64,000 nt of DNA from Clostridium yunnanense. GTDB lineage: Bacteria > Bacillota > Clostridia > Clostridiales > Clostridiaceae. How positions within the stretch are numbered: position 1 is the stretch's first letter; each line of letters begins with the position of its first letter. Shown here piece by piece: positions 8,098 through 16,060 of the stretch. The DNA is taken from positions 62,001-126,000 of the forward strand of contig NZ_JAENHN010000064.1 in NCBI RefSeq assembly GCF_016595795.1, given 5' to 3'. The translations under genes and the position numbers were made by a program. A model generated the notes under the pieces. That model saw only the letters and a program-made list of their open reading frames with translations. It made no database searches and was not told where the DNA came from.

Positions 8098-9010
8098 TTT
8101 TAGTACCTCCTATAAGTGAAATAAAGTGATCTTCTAAAGAATCCTTTCGAGTGGTCAATGATATCACTTCTACATCATTGCTGATTAAAACTTTATTTAT
8201 AATGGAGCTATTATCTAGTCTTTCATATATTCTTATCTTATCTATACCATCAACTACGAAGTTATTAATATGAAGTTTTTCTGTAAGCAAGAAAGCAGCT
8301 TTTTTCACGTCATTTACTGTTATCTCGATAGAATGTTTGTTTTTAGATTGGATGGTTGCATAGTCAATTTCTTCAAGTAGTTTACCTTTATGGATTATTC
8401 CGATAGTATCAGCAAGTTGTTCAATCTCACTTAGGATATGGCTTGATATAAGTATAGTAATTCCATGTTTTTTTGAAAGTGTTATTAGTAAATCTCTTAT
8501 ATGCTTTATACCTATAGGATCTAGACCATTTATAGGTTCATCTAACATCAAAAATTCAGGTTTTGTAAGGATTGCTCTTGCAATGCCAAGTCTCTGCTTC
8601 ATCCCTAATGAAAATTCTTTTACGAGCTTGCCTTCAAAGTTATCTAGCTTAACCATATCTAATGCGTTTTGGATACAATCTTTATCTTCATATCCCATTA
8701 AGGTCTTATGAATTTCTAGGTTTTCTCTTGCAGTAAGAGTCTCATAAAATGCAGGGGTTTCAATGACACTACCAATTCTTTTGAATACTTCAAATCTATT
8801 TAAGTTTATAGGTTCACCGAAGAATTCTATGGAACCTGAAGTTGGTTTCAAAAGATTTACTATTAATTTTATTGTAGTAGTTTTCCCAGAACCGTTTTCT
8901 CCAAGGAAACCATAAATCTCACCTTTTTTTATATTAATACTTAAGTTATCTACGATTGTTTTATTCTTAAATTCTTTTGTAAGGTTAAAGGTTCTTAATG
9001 CATATACCAT
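8090..9010 (-). CDS. ABC transporter ATPase (BcrA-like)
   Basis: The protein has 306 residues with a complete ABC cassette: Walker A GENGSGKTTT (about 38-47), signature FSLGMKQRLG, Walker B FLMLDEPINGLDP and the switch histidine in ISSHILSE. The C-terminal 80 residues are the extension found in BcrA/NatA-like exporters. It overlaps the permease gene downstream. Upstream, 186 nt separate it from the histidine kinase gene with no clear terminator between, so a separate or read-through promoter is possible. Confidence 0.94.
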   Translation of the reverse strand: MVYALRTFNLTKEFKNKTIVDNLSINIKKGEIYGFLGENGSGKTTTIKLIVNLLKPTSGSIEFFGEPINLNRFEVFKRIGSVIETPAFYETLTARENLEIHKTLMGYEDKDCIQNALDMVKLDNFEGKLVKEFSLGMKQRLGIARAILTKPEFLMLDEPINGLDPIGIKHIRDLLITLSKKHGITILISSHILSEIEQLADTIGIIHKGKLLEEIDYATIQSKNKHSIEITVNDVKKAAFLLTEKLHINNFVVDGIDKIRIYERLDNSSIINKVLISNDVEVISLTTRKDSLEDHFISLIGGTKNA

Positions 9011-9196
9011 TATTAAATCCTCCTAATATTTTTAAGTAATTTAGTTAATATCAAAATTTCTTTGTTATAGACATTTCTACTAAGCACTTAAATGCAAATT
9101 CTTTATTTAAAGCTTAATCTTTAATAACAGTATATTTAAAATACCTTTAAAATTTTTAAAATAAACCTTACAAATTTCTTAAATAAATTAATAAAC

Positions 9197-10132
9197 TTAT
9201 CTTGAATTTTTATTTAAGTAGAATTTAAAGGAAGTCTTCTTGTAAGGAGAGCTCTCTAAGAAAATCTCTCCATCCATCTTTTTTACTAAGGTTTTAACGA
9301 TAGTCAGACCTAATCCGCTTCCAGAATAATCTTTGTTACGGGAATCTTCTATTGTATACAATCTTTGGAAGACCTTATCTTTCTCTAATGAGTTGATACC
9401 TTTACCATTATCCCACTCTTCGATCCATACTAAATTATCTTCTTCGTATAGTGAAACACCAATTGAGGTTCCCTCATAACCATATTTTAAAGAATTGCTT
9501 ATAAGATTGTTTAATATTCTTCCTACAGCTTCTTTGTTAGCATAGCAGTAGATGTTTGTATCTGGTATGGTTATTTCCATGGAGAGATTTTTTTCAGTAA
9601 TTATACTGTAAAAGTTTAAAACTATTTCTCGGAGAGTTTCCGATATATTTATTTTCTCTAAAACTATTTCGTTGTCGCCAGATTCGAGTTTAGCTAAGGA
9701 GAAAAACTTATTAATAAGTTCTATAACTTCATTAGTTTTAGTGCCGAGCTTTAGTAAGTAGTCGTTTTTACCACTATCTGAAATATTCTTGTTATAATTT
9801 ATTTGATCAATATAGCCAAGCATTACAGTCAATGGTGTTCTTAAATCATGAGAAACATTTGACAGCATCTTTTTCATTGATTCTCTAGATTCATAATCAC
9901 TGATTTGAAGCTTGTGAAATTCATTAATTAAATGATTTATAGATTGGCATAAATTCTTTACTTCTTTATTTGAAAAGTTTACTCTAATTCTAAGATTAGT
10001 ATTATTAGATGAAATATCTTCACAGATTGAGGAAATGTATTTTATATCTTTTTTTATCTTTAAATCTTTTACAAATAATAATAGGATTATTATTAATAGT
10101 ATAAGAATTATTAACAGCAAAAGCTCTATCAT
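9197..10132 (-). CDS. Sensor histidine kinase with a single membrane helix
   Basis: The protein has 311 residues. One long N-terminal helix made almost only of Leu and Ile (residues 2-21) anchors it, and there is no extracellular sensor domain. A HAMP-like linker leads to the DHp domain with phospho-acceptor H95 (SNVSHDLRTPL). The HATPase domain has the N box NLISNSLKYG and the GSGLGLTIVK box. Kinases without a sensor loop often sense through a partner transporter, which fits the ABC pair that follows. It starts 2 nt after the stop of the response regulator. Confidence 0.94.
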   Translation of the reverse strand: MIELLLLIILILLIIILLLFVKDLKIKKDIKYISSICEDISSNNTNLRIRVNFSNKEVKNLCQSINHLINEFHKLQISDYESRESMKKMLSNVSHDLRTPLTVMLGYIDQINYNKNISDSGKNDYLLKLGTKTNEVIELINKFFSLAKLESGDNEIVLEKINISETLREIVLNFYSIITEKNLSMEITIPDTNIYCYANKEAVGRILNNLISNSLKYGYEGTSIGVSLYEEDNLVWIEEWDNGKGINSLEKDKVFQRLYTIEDSRNKDYSGSGLGLTIVKTLVKKMDGEIFLESSPYKKTSFKFYLNKNSR

Positions 10133-10134
10133 AG

Positions 10135-10824
10135 CTATATATCTCCTAACTTATAACCGATTCCCCAGATAGTCTTTATATATTTAGGGTCAGAGGGATT
10201 ATCCTCTATTTTTTCCCTAACTCTTCTAATATGAACCATAACAGTATTTTCATCCTTCATGAAATCGTCATGCCAAATAGATGAGAACAGTTGAGTCTTT
10301 GTGAATACTCTCTTAGGGTTTTCTAATAGTAATTTTATGATTTCAAATTCTTTTGCAGTTAGATCTATAGGGATTCCATTCTTTATCAACTGATAGTTGT
10401 CTAAGTCCAGTGTAAGTTCACCTCTTTGGATTTTAGATTCTTTTGGAAGAGAATTTTTAAAGTAGCCAATTCGCCTAAGTGATGCATTTATTCTGGCATT
10501 TAACTCATTTAATGAAAAAGGTTTAGTGATGTAATCATCAGCGCCTAATTCCAATCCTAGTATTTTATCTAATTCACTGTCTTTAGCTGAGATTATAATA
10601 ACAGGTATGGTACTACTTTCTCTTACTTTTTTCAACACTTCTTTTCCATTAAGTTTAGGCAGCATAATATCTAGTATTATTAAATCAAAGTTATTGCTGT
10701 GAAATTCCTGCAGTGCCGATTCACCATCTTTAACTGAAGTGATAGAAAAGCCTTCATGTCTCAGATGATCATATACTAATTGATTAATTTCAATATCATC
10801 TTCTACTAATAATAAGTTGTAAAT
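10135..10824 (-). CDS. OmpR/PhoB-type response regulator, apparent ATT start
   Basis: The reading frame gives 229 residues with a complete receiver domain and a winged-helix DNA-binding domain. The receiver begins (M)YNLLLVEDD with its acidic pair, has the phospho-acceptor in LIILDIMLPKLNG and the switch region VIIISAKD, LGADDYITKPF. The C-terminal part contains LTAKEFEIIKLLLENP and VMVHIRRVREKIE. No ATG, GTG or TTG exists before the internal Met at 10665, which would delete the phosphorylation site. An in-frame TGA lies two codons before the ATT at 10824, and AGGAG sits 9 nt before that ATT, so translation very likely begins there. It is the first gene of the operon; a palindromic repeat lies just upstream. 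Confidence 0.88.
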   Translation of the reverse strand: MYNLLLVEDDIEINQLVYDHLRHEGFSITSVKDGESALQEFHSNNFDLIILDIMLPKLNGKEVLKKVRESSTIPVIIISAKDSELDKILGLELGADDYITKPFSLNELNARINASLRRIGYFKNSLPKESKIQRGELTLDLDNYQLIKNGIPIDLTAKEFEIIKLLLENPKRVFTKTQLFSSIWHDDFMKDENTVMVHIRRVREKIEDNPSDPKYIKTIWGIGYKLGDI

Positions 10825-10844
10825 AACAAGTCACTCCTAACTAA

Positions 10845-10941
10845 AGATGAAACACTTCAATCCGAAATCTATTTTCAAAACTCCTCTGGGTTCTGAGAGG
10901 AGAATTTGAAAATATAAATTTAATTATGAAGTGGTTCATCT
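10845..10941 (-). repeat. 97-bp palindromic repeat, copy A
   Basis: The ends AGATGAAACACTTCA and TGAAGTGGTTCATCT are inverted repeats. A second inverted pair (ATTTTCAAA/TTTGAAAAT) and a central stem CTCCTCT/AGAGGAG around GGGTTCTG nest inside, so the whole element can fold as one hairpin. It lies in the leader of the two-component operon, 6 nt before its ribosome binding site. The gap on to 11097 holds nothing else I recognise. Confidence 0.85.
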
Positions 10942-11097
10942 ATATATAATTCTATAAATAAGTTATTATTTGAAATAAGATATCGGATATATTTATTATA
11001 AGTTTAAACAAGTATTATCATAGTATTGCTAAAAAATCTGATATATACTATATTTTACAGCAATAATCATATTCTTTAAAGATAGGAATGATAATGT

Positions 11098-11538
11098 ATG
11101 AATTTTATGGAGGAAGCTCTTAAAGAAGCTCTCATTGCTAAAAGTTTAGATGAGGTACCGGTAGGAGCTGTAGTTGTTAAGGATGGAGTTATAATAGGAA
11201 GAGGACATAATTTAAGAGAAACAAGGAAATCTCCTTTAGCCCATGCTGAGATAGTTGCTATTGAAGAGGCTTCTAAGCATCTTGGATCCTGGAGACTAAG
11301 TGGATGTGAAATGTTTGTGACCTTGGAGCCCTGTGTTATGTGTGCAGGAGCAATAATACAAAGCAGATTATCAAAACTACATATAGGAACCTTTGACCCA
11401 AATGGAGGGGCTTGCGGATCTGTTATAAATCTAACTCAAAATACAAATCTAAGCTTTTTTGTACAGGTTAATTGGTGCTATGATGAGAGATGTAGCTTAA
11501 TAATCAGTGATTTTTTTAAGGAGAGAAGAAAGAAGTGA
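11098..11538 (+). CDS. tadA: tRNA-specific adenosine deaminase TadA
   Basis: The 146-residue protein matches TadA in length and motifs: the zinc ligand and catalytic Glu in LAHAEIVAI, and PCVMCAGAI with the two Cys ligands. It converts the wobble adenosine of tRNA-Arg(ACG) to inosine. The start is ATG at 11098 with AGGAA about 10 nt upstream. In many clostridia tadA lies next to the SRP RNA and dnaX, which here are 19-28 kb further on. It is a single-gene unit with a terminator at its stop codon. Confidence 0.94.
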   Translation: MNFMEEALKEALIAKSLDEVPVGAVVVKDGVIIGRGHNLRETRKSPLAHAEIVAIEEASKHLGSWRLSGCEMFVTLEPCVMCAGAIIQSRLSKLHIGTFDPNGGACGSVINLTQNTNLSFFVQVNWCYDERCSLIISDFFKERRKK

Positions 11539-11590
11539 CCTAGATAAATAGAGGGTTAGTAGCTATTCTATCTATCTAGGTCATTTAATA
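11537..11590. terminator. Terminator between convergent tadA and aminotransferase genes
   Basis: GACCTAGATA and TATCTAGGTC form a 10-bp stem with a 25-nt loop that can extend the pairing. The left arm overlaps the tadA stop codon. T runs on both strands are poor, so efficiency is uncertain. Confidence 0.6.
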
Positions 11591-11594
11591 TTAA

Positions 11595-12740
11595 TTATTG
11601 ATATTTAATTTTTCGCATAATATTATTAAGTTTATCTACAGTAAGAATAACATCTTCTAGTGTATTGAAGTAGTTAAAGCTTAATCTAAGAAGTCCATTA
11701 GGAAAAGTATTTATTAATTTATTATAAGAACAGTTAGAAAACAGGCCTACTCCGGTATAAACTCCGTCTTCTAAAAGTTTTTCATGAACAGTAATAGGGT
11801 TTAGAGAGTCTAGTTTTAATGATACTATGCAGCTTCTATCGATGTTATTAGGTTTGCCTATAATTTGAAGGGCGTCTATATTCAATAATTCATTTATAAG
11901 TAAAGAAGTCAATTCATCAGTTTTAAATTTAATATTATCTATACCAATATTAAGTAGGAATTTTAGTGCAAGATTTAAGCCATATATACCTATATAATTT
12001 AGAGTTCCAAGTTCAAGCTTTTCATTAACAGCACTCATACTATTAGGAGGAACTTGACTATTCACACTACTTAATGAAGACATATTATCAATAAGTTTAT
12101 CACTTCCAATAAAACCGCCTATGCCTTCTGGACCGAGTAAATACTTATTTCCACTAAAGATTATTGCATCTGCATGAATTTCTTCATTGTCTATGTTAAT
12201 AGTTCCAAGACTTTGAGATGCATCAACTATAAAAAACAAGTTGTATTTAGCACAAATGTCTCCAATTTGTCTTAGTGGTAGGATTGTCCCAGATACGTTG
12301 GAAACATGGGATAACACAACTGCTTTTGTATGCCTGTTAATTAATCTAGGGATTATTGTAGTGTCCAGTTCGCCTGATTCAGTACAAGGGATTTTTGAAA
12401 TGTCTAGACCGTTATATATCATAGAGTTTATGGGTTTCATAATAACATCATTTTCAACAGATGAAACAATAACATGATCATTTTTATTGAGTATGCCATT
12501 AAGGATCATATTAATTGCAAGTGTGGAATTTGAGGTAAATACTACATTGCCGTCATTCTTAAAGTTTACCAATCTACATAAAAGGCCTCTTGTTTCCTCT
12601 ATCATGGACTTAATTTCTTCTATATATCCTATAAAGTTTCTATTTGATTCTAGCATTCTAAAATATTTAAAGATATTTTCATATAGATTAGGCACTTTTG
12701 GGTAAGAAGCGAAGGCATTATTTAAATAAATCGTTCTCAT
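11595..12740 (-). CDS. Class V aminotransferase, cysteine-desulfurase-like
   Basis: The 381-residue PLP enzyme has the fold-type I blocks of the cysteine desulfurase family: YLNNAFASYPKVP at the N-terminus, FTSNSTLAINM for phosphate binding, VVLSHVSNVSGTILP, DASQSLG for the PLP ring, and FSGNKYLLGPEGIGG with the Schiff-base Lys. The segment containing the active-site Cys is SNCSYNKLINTFPNGLLRLSF, unlike the usual CAP-AH of IscS/NifS/SufS, so desulfurase activity and substrate are uncertain. It is closest to the stand-alone 'cysteine desulfurase family' proteins of Firmicutes. No isc, suf or thiI partner is nearby. Confidence 0.88.
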   Translation of the reverse strand: MRTIYLNNAFASYPKVPNLYENIFKYFRMLESNRNFIGYIEEIKSMIEETRGLLCRLVNFKNDGNVVFTSNSTLAINMILNGILNKNDHVIVSSVENDVIMKPINSMIYNGLDISKIPCTESGELDTTIIPRLINRHTKAVVLSHVSNVSGTILPLRQIGDICAKYNLFFIVDASQSLGTINIDNEEIHADAIIFSGNKYLLGPEGIGGFIGSDKLIDNMSSLSSVNSQVPPNSMSAVNEKLELGTLNYIGIYGLNLALKFLLNIGIDNIKFKTDELTSLLINELLNIDALQIIGKPNNIDRSCIVSLKLDSLNPITVHEKLLEDGVYTGVGLFSNCSYNKLINTFPNGLLRLSFNYFNTLEDVILTVDKLNNIMRKIKYQ

Positions 12741-12921
12741 TTCATACCTCCAAATTTTATAAAGCTACTTTCATATTAAATATATTATTGAATATGACGT
12801 TTTATGAGATATAGATATGTAGTACTGAATAAAATTTATTTATCAGGTAAAAGACCATTAACAATTAAAGTGTACAAACTGTATGGATATAAGTGGTATA
12901 ATTAAAGGGGACTAGTTAAAT

Positions 12922-13083
12922 TATAGATAAACTACTTCGTATTAGAATGTATCCTAGGAGTTTATCAGTTCAGCGGAATAGATAATCCAGTTCTAGCTAA
13001 TAAAACTAAGAGATAATCCTACTAAACTATTAATGTAATAGGATTATGAAATATATATTTAATTTGGAACTAGTTTATCTATA
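12922..13083 (+). repeat. 162-bp inverted-repeat element F, related ends
   Basis: TATAGATAAACTACTTCG on the left and GGAACTAGTTTATCTATA on the right are terminal inverted repeats, and the left end resembles that of copy D (AGATAAACTA). The interior differs from the 97-bp family and carries a small GGATTAT/ATAATCC-type pairing. It lies between a TATAAT-like hexamer near 12896 and the gene at 13157, so it would be in that gene's leader. The remaining gap from 12741 holds nothing recognised. Confidence 0.65.
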
Positions 13084-13156
13084 GAAAAACATTTTTAAAA
13101 AGTAAGTTTAGATAAATTTATAATTATTCATTTAGGTATATGGAGGGAGAAGAGAA

Positions 13157-13657
13157 ATGGAAAAGATAGAAATGTTAGTGGGTTATGATATGAATCTATT
13201 TGCCCAAAGGTTTGAAGAGAATTCTAATAAGGTTTCGGGTTTTATGTATAATTACTTTAAATCTACTATAGGGGATAAGGTAGCTGGAATGAACTTGGAA
13301 GAAAATGTTCTTTTTGCATGGTCATATTATTTCGTTCAAATCGCCAATGAAAATTCTGAAGTTGGAGAAAAGATAATGCAGGGGATGCTAGCTCATTTTG
13401 ATTATTTGATTAATTCAAAAGATGAAGTTGAGATAAGAAGTGCAGATACCAATAAACCAGATGAAAACAGACCTAAATACCTTCTTTTAGATGAAAGTTT
13501 TTGTTCAATTTGGTTTAAGTCTAGTATATGTTCAATGTTATCATATATATATGGACAAGATAGCCTTGAAAAAGCACATAAATTTTTAGAAGAGAATTAT
13601 TACAGTAAAAATGAGAGATATAGAAGTATGATGCTGAAAACTGAAGACGAAGCATAA
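13157..13657 (+). CDS. Conserved-looking protein of unknown function
   Basis: The encoded protein has 166 residues, is acidic and predicted mostly helical, with no signal peptide, membrane helix or metal motif that I can see. Two Cys residues lie close together in SFCSIWFKSSICSML. GGAGG sits 9 nt before the ATG, so the frame is convincingly translated. It is a single-gene unit with a strong terminator and a palindromic element in its leader. I do not recognise the family and infer no function. Confidence 0.75.
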   Translation: MEKIEMLVGYDMNLFAQRFEENSNKVSGFMYNYFKSTIGDKVAGMNLEENVLFAWSYYFVQIANENSEVGEKIMQGMLAHFDYLINSKDEVEIRSADTNKPDENRPKYLLLDESFCSIWFKSSICSMLSYIYGQDSLEKAHKFLEENYYSKNERYRSMMLKTEDEA

Positions 13658-13678
13658 CTTCATAAAGTATTTAGTGAT

Positions 13679-13720
13679 AAAGCTGCTATATTGATTTTAG
13701 GTATAGCAGCTTTAATTTTA
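13679..13720 (+). terminator. Intrinsic terminator
   Basis: AAAGCTGCTATA and TATAGCAGCTTT form a perfect 12-bp stem with an 11-nt loop and a T-rich tail. Confidence 0.88.
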
Positions 13721-13911
13721 TACTCTGATAAATTATAATAAAGAAAAATATAGATAACTAAAGTTTAGTATAAGAAAAAAGCTACCATTACAAATATAAA
13801 ATATTCATATTATTGTACTTTTTATAATATAAATGTAGAGTTGTGAGTTATAGAGTCCTTAGTAAAATTATTAGTTTACACATAATTAAAGTAAAAAAAT
13901 GTAAATATATA

Positions 13912-13941
13912 TTGAATAAGTTCATGGTTCAGTGATATAAT
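13912..13941 (+). promoter_or_regulatory. Sigma-A-type promoter of the candidate ncRNA
   Basis: TTGAAT and TATAAT are spaced by 18 nt. No start codon with a ribosome site follows before the terminator at 14119, so the promoter most likely drives a noncoding transcript. Confidence 0.6.
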
Positions 13942-13947
13942 TTAAAT

Positions 13948-14146
13948 TGGTTTGAAGCTGAGCTTGAAGCATTTTCTAGAGTACAACGTAATAATTTTTA
14001 AAATTGGTAACAATATAAAATGTACGAGAGTATATTGTATATAGATAAAACACTGAAGGATAATAACAATTATCCTGGGACGAATGAGCCCGTTAAAATT
14101 GGGACGAAAGAGCCCGTGAAAAAGGCACCTGCCAAGGTGCCTTTTG
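13948..14146 (+). ncRNA. Candidate structured ncRNA with tandem hairpin motif
   Basis: Between a good promoter and a good terminator lie about 200 nt with clear secondary structure and no coding signal. GTAC pairs (about 13981 and 14022) can close an upstream domain. A hairpin GGATAAT/ATTATCC (14058-14075) is followed at once by two copies of an 18-nt motif, TGGGACGA(A)TGAGCCCGT at 14076 and TGGGACGAAAGAGCCCGT at 14100, differing by one base and each able to form a GGG/CCC hairpin. The final hairpin is the terminator. Length and architecture fit a stand-alone structured RNA such as the raiA class of Firmicutes, but I cannot confirm membership. A 63-codon frame from 14020 runs through these structures and lacks a ribosome site. 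Confidence 0.55.
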
Positions 14147-14147
14147 T
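14119..14147. terminator. Bidirectional terminator shared by ncRNA and ATPase gene
   Basis: The stem AAAGGCACCT/AGGTGCCTTT with a 4-nt loop has T runs on both strands. The plus side ends the ncRNA and the minus side lies 14 nt after the stop of the P-loop ATPase gene. Confidence 0.88.
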
Positions 14148-14160
14148 TATATGCGTTATT

Positions 14161-15708
14161 CTAGATACCGAAGTTTTTCCTCAAAGCATAATGAACTATA
14201 AATTTTTCTGAGAAATTAGGATTGGATGAACCTCCATCTCCATAACACCAAGTTATCTTATATTTAGGTTTTTTGATATTTCTACTTATGTTTTTTGTAT
14301 TACCTATAACACCAAACTTATATAAAAAATTTAGGCAGTTATCTATGCTAGTTATGCTTGGATAATTGGTTGAATTTTCATTATAGAAATTCTTTATGGT
14401 GGCATAGTCAAAGGTTTGATATTTAAGATCTCTTATTATGTTTAGAGATTCTTGTACTACTTTTGGGCTATTATGAATAGATAATTCATTCTCTAATTCA
14501 TTTAAAAACTTACTTGAATAGGTTGCCTTACAACTAGTAAAAAGTTGAGATCCAAAGTATTTTGCATTTGGATAGGTATTCTTTATAATGTTTAGATAAT
14601 TTATTATATCTCTTGGTCGCCCGAAGCTATAATCCATAAGATAATCAGAGGCCTCTTGATGATTAATTTTTTCAGGAAACAGTCTTCTATAAAGACCTTC
14701 TTTGCTCATGTTGGAAAAGTCATTTACAGAAACAGAAATTTTAGATAATACCATATCCATTAAGGGATTTTCCCAAGGATCCTTATAATTATTTTTTGGC
14801 CAATTCAGGTTCACTTCTGAGTCAACAATAAGTCTATTAAGATTAGCTGAATATAAATGAAGCATATTTAGAATATCATCTCGAAGCAATATGAGTATAC
14901 GACTATTGGAGGAATTAGTATTTACAAGCTTTAAGTTTATGTCATTGCTTACAGCAATTAATGAAAGTAATAAATCTATATATGAAAAATCATCTTGCAT
15001 ATTTCGTTGAAATTCATCTAAATCATCATATATCAATACTAAGTTATAATTTGGCAAGCATTTGTTTAGTAAACCATCTAATTTATTAAGTAGATTATAA
15101 TACTTGTTTTTTTGAAAGTTTTTAGTTATGTTATAAGCTATTTCAGCAGAAGTATTTATTTCATTTAAGGCAGTAGGGATTTTCACTATTCCACCAAGTT
15201 TATTATTACTACTTTTACTATAGGAATTTACAGTAAAAATACTATCTGAATAAAGATTACAATAAAAACGTTTTAACCTATTATGATAAAACACTGTTTT
15301 TATATTTTGAGGGTTTGGTTTGCCGGACAATATTAATTTACATATCTCCAAAAGGATTGTCCATTTCCAAAACACTGAAAGTTCGCTTTTAGGAAGTATT
15401 GTTTCGTTTAGATCAATTAAGCTTTGGAGATTAAAATCATTTATTTTTCTAGTGGTGCATAGATATCCAGTGTTTGCATAGTTTTTTTCAATATATTTAG
15501 CTAATATTGTTTTTCCAGTGCCTTTTCGTCCTGAAATTATGAATTTGTTTTTATTTGATATTATCTCATCATAATTACTATTTATATAAAATAAGTCCAA
15601 AAAATTTTTTTCATTGGATTCACTTTCACCATTGGCGTAACCGATAAATATATCTTTAAGCTTAATATTATCATTAAAAAGAGTAATGTTTTTAGACAAT
15701 AAAATCAC
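14161..15708 (-). CDS. Orphan P-loop ATPase, Sll1717/FunZ-like
   Basis: The 515-residue protein carries a Walker A GRKGTGKT (about residues 59-66), a Walker B in VLIYDDLDEF and a later arginine-rich SNSRILILLRDD sensor-like strand, the pattern of STAND/KAP-like P-loop ATPases such as the Sll1717 (FunZ) group. The C-terminal half is helical and ends in a winged-helix-like segment (YATIKNFYNE..LNFLYKFGVIG). No membrane helix is visible. There is no partner gene: the neighbours are unrelated housekeeping genes and an ncRNA in convergent orientation. Members of this group occur sporadically and are often found near mobile or defence genes, but the cellular role is unproven. Confidence 0.75.
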   Translation of the reverse strand: MILLSKNITLFNDNIKLKDIFIGYANGESESNEKNFLDLFYINSNYDEIISNKNKFIISGRKGTGKTILAKYIEKNYANTGYLCTTRKINDFNLQSLIDLNETILPKSELSVFWKWTILLEICKLILSGKPNPQNIKTVFYHNRLKRFYCNLYSDSIFTVNSYSKSSNNKLGGIVKIPTALNEINTSAEIAYNITKNFQKNKYYNLLNKLDGLLNKCLPNYNLVLIYDDLDEFQRNMQDDFSYIDLLLSLIAVSNDINLKLVNTNSSNSRILILLRDDILNMLHLYSANLNRLIVDSEVNLNWPKNNYKDPWENPLMDMVLSKISVSVNDFSNMSKEGLYRRLFPEKINHQEASDYLMDYSFGRPRDIINYLNIIKNTYPNAKYFGSQLFTSCKATYSSKFLNELENELSIHNSPKVVQESLNIIRDLKYQTFDYATIKNFYNENSTNYPSITSIDNCLNFLYKFGVIGNTKNISRNIKKPKYKITWCYGDGGSSNPNFSEKFIVHYALRKNFGI

Positions 15709-15918
15709 CCACTAAGTTTTAATATAAATATTAATAATATTATAATACAATTTCAAAAAAATTCCAATGAATTGTTACTGACAAAATATTATGTTGTTAC
15801 TATACTTTAATATATATATAAAATAAGAAAAACATTCTAAATAAATATATAAATATTTAAAGTAATTGGATTTATACATATATGAAAATATTGTTATAAG
15901 AAAAAATGAATAATTTGC

Positions 15919-15947
15919 TTGACCAACTTGCATTTTGTAAATATAAT
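15919..15947 (+). promoter_or_regulatory. Sigma-A promoter of the amino acid ABC operon
   Basis: TTGACC and TATAAT are spaced by exactly 17 nt. The predicted start near 15955 gives a leader of about 105 nt containing the hairpin at 15993. Confidence 0.8.
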
Positions 15948-15992
15948 ATTATTATGTTAAGTGAAAAATTATAAATTATTATAAAGAACAAT

Positions 15993-16036
15993 GGCGTTCT
16001 TTGAGGGGTATACTATACCCTTTAAAGGGCGTCTTT
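15993..16036 (+). promoter_or_regulatory. Leader hairpin resembling an attenuator
   Basis: GGCGTTCTTTGAGGG can pair with CCCTTTAAAGGGCGTC through a GTATAC-centred loop, and four T residues follow at 16033. A competing small hairpin AAAGAAC/GTTCTTT (15983-16002) overlaps its left arm. Two exclusive stems with a T run 25 nt before the start codon suggest transcription attenuation of the uptake operon. No known riboswitch core is recognisable. Confidence 0.5.
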
Positions 16037-16060
16037 TAAATTATTGAGGGGGAAAGAATA

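Noticed and set aside
14076-14117. Guanidine-II (mini-ykkC) riboswitch because of two ACG-containing hairpins
   Set aside because: That class needs ACGR tetraloops directly between paired arms; here ACGA is followed by extra bases before the CCC, and no gene follows on the same strand.
14020-14211. 63-codon plus-strand frame through the tandem hairpins
   Set aside because: It has no ribosome binding site, runs through a hairpin, both tandem motifs and a terminator, and overlaps the end of the ATPase gene on the other strand.
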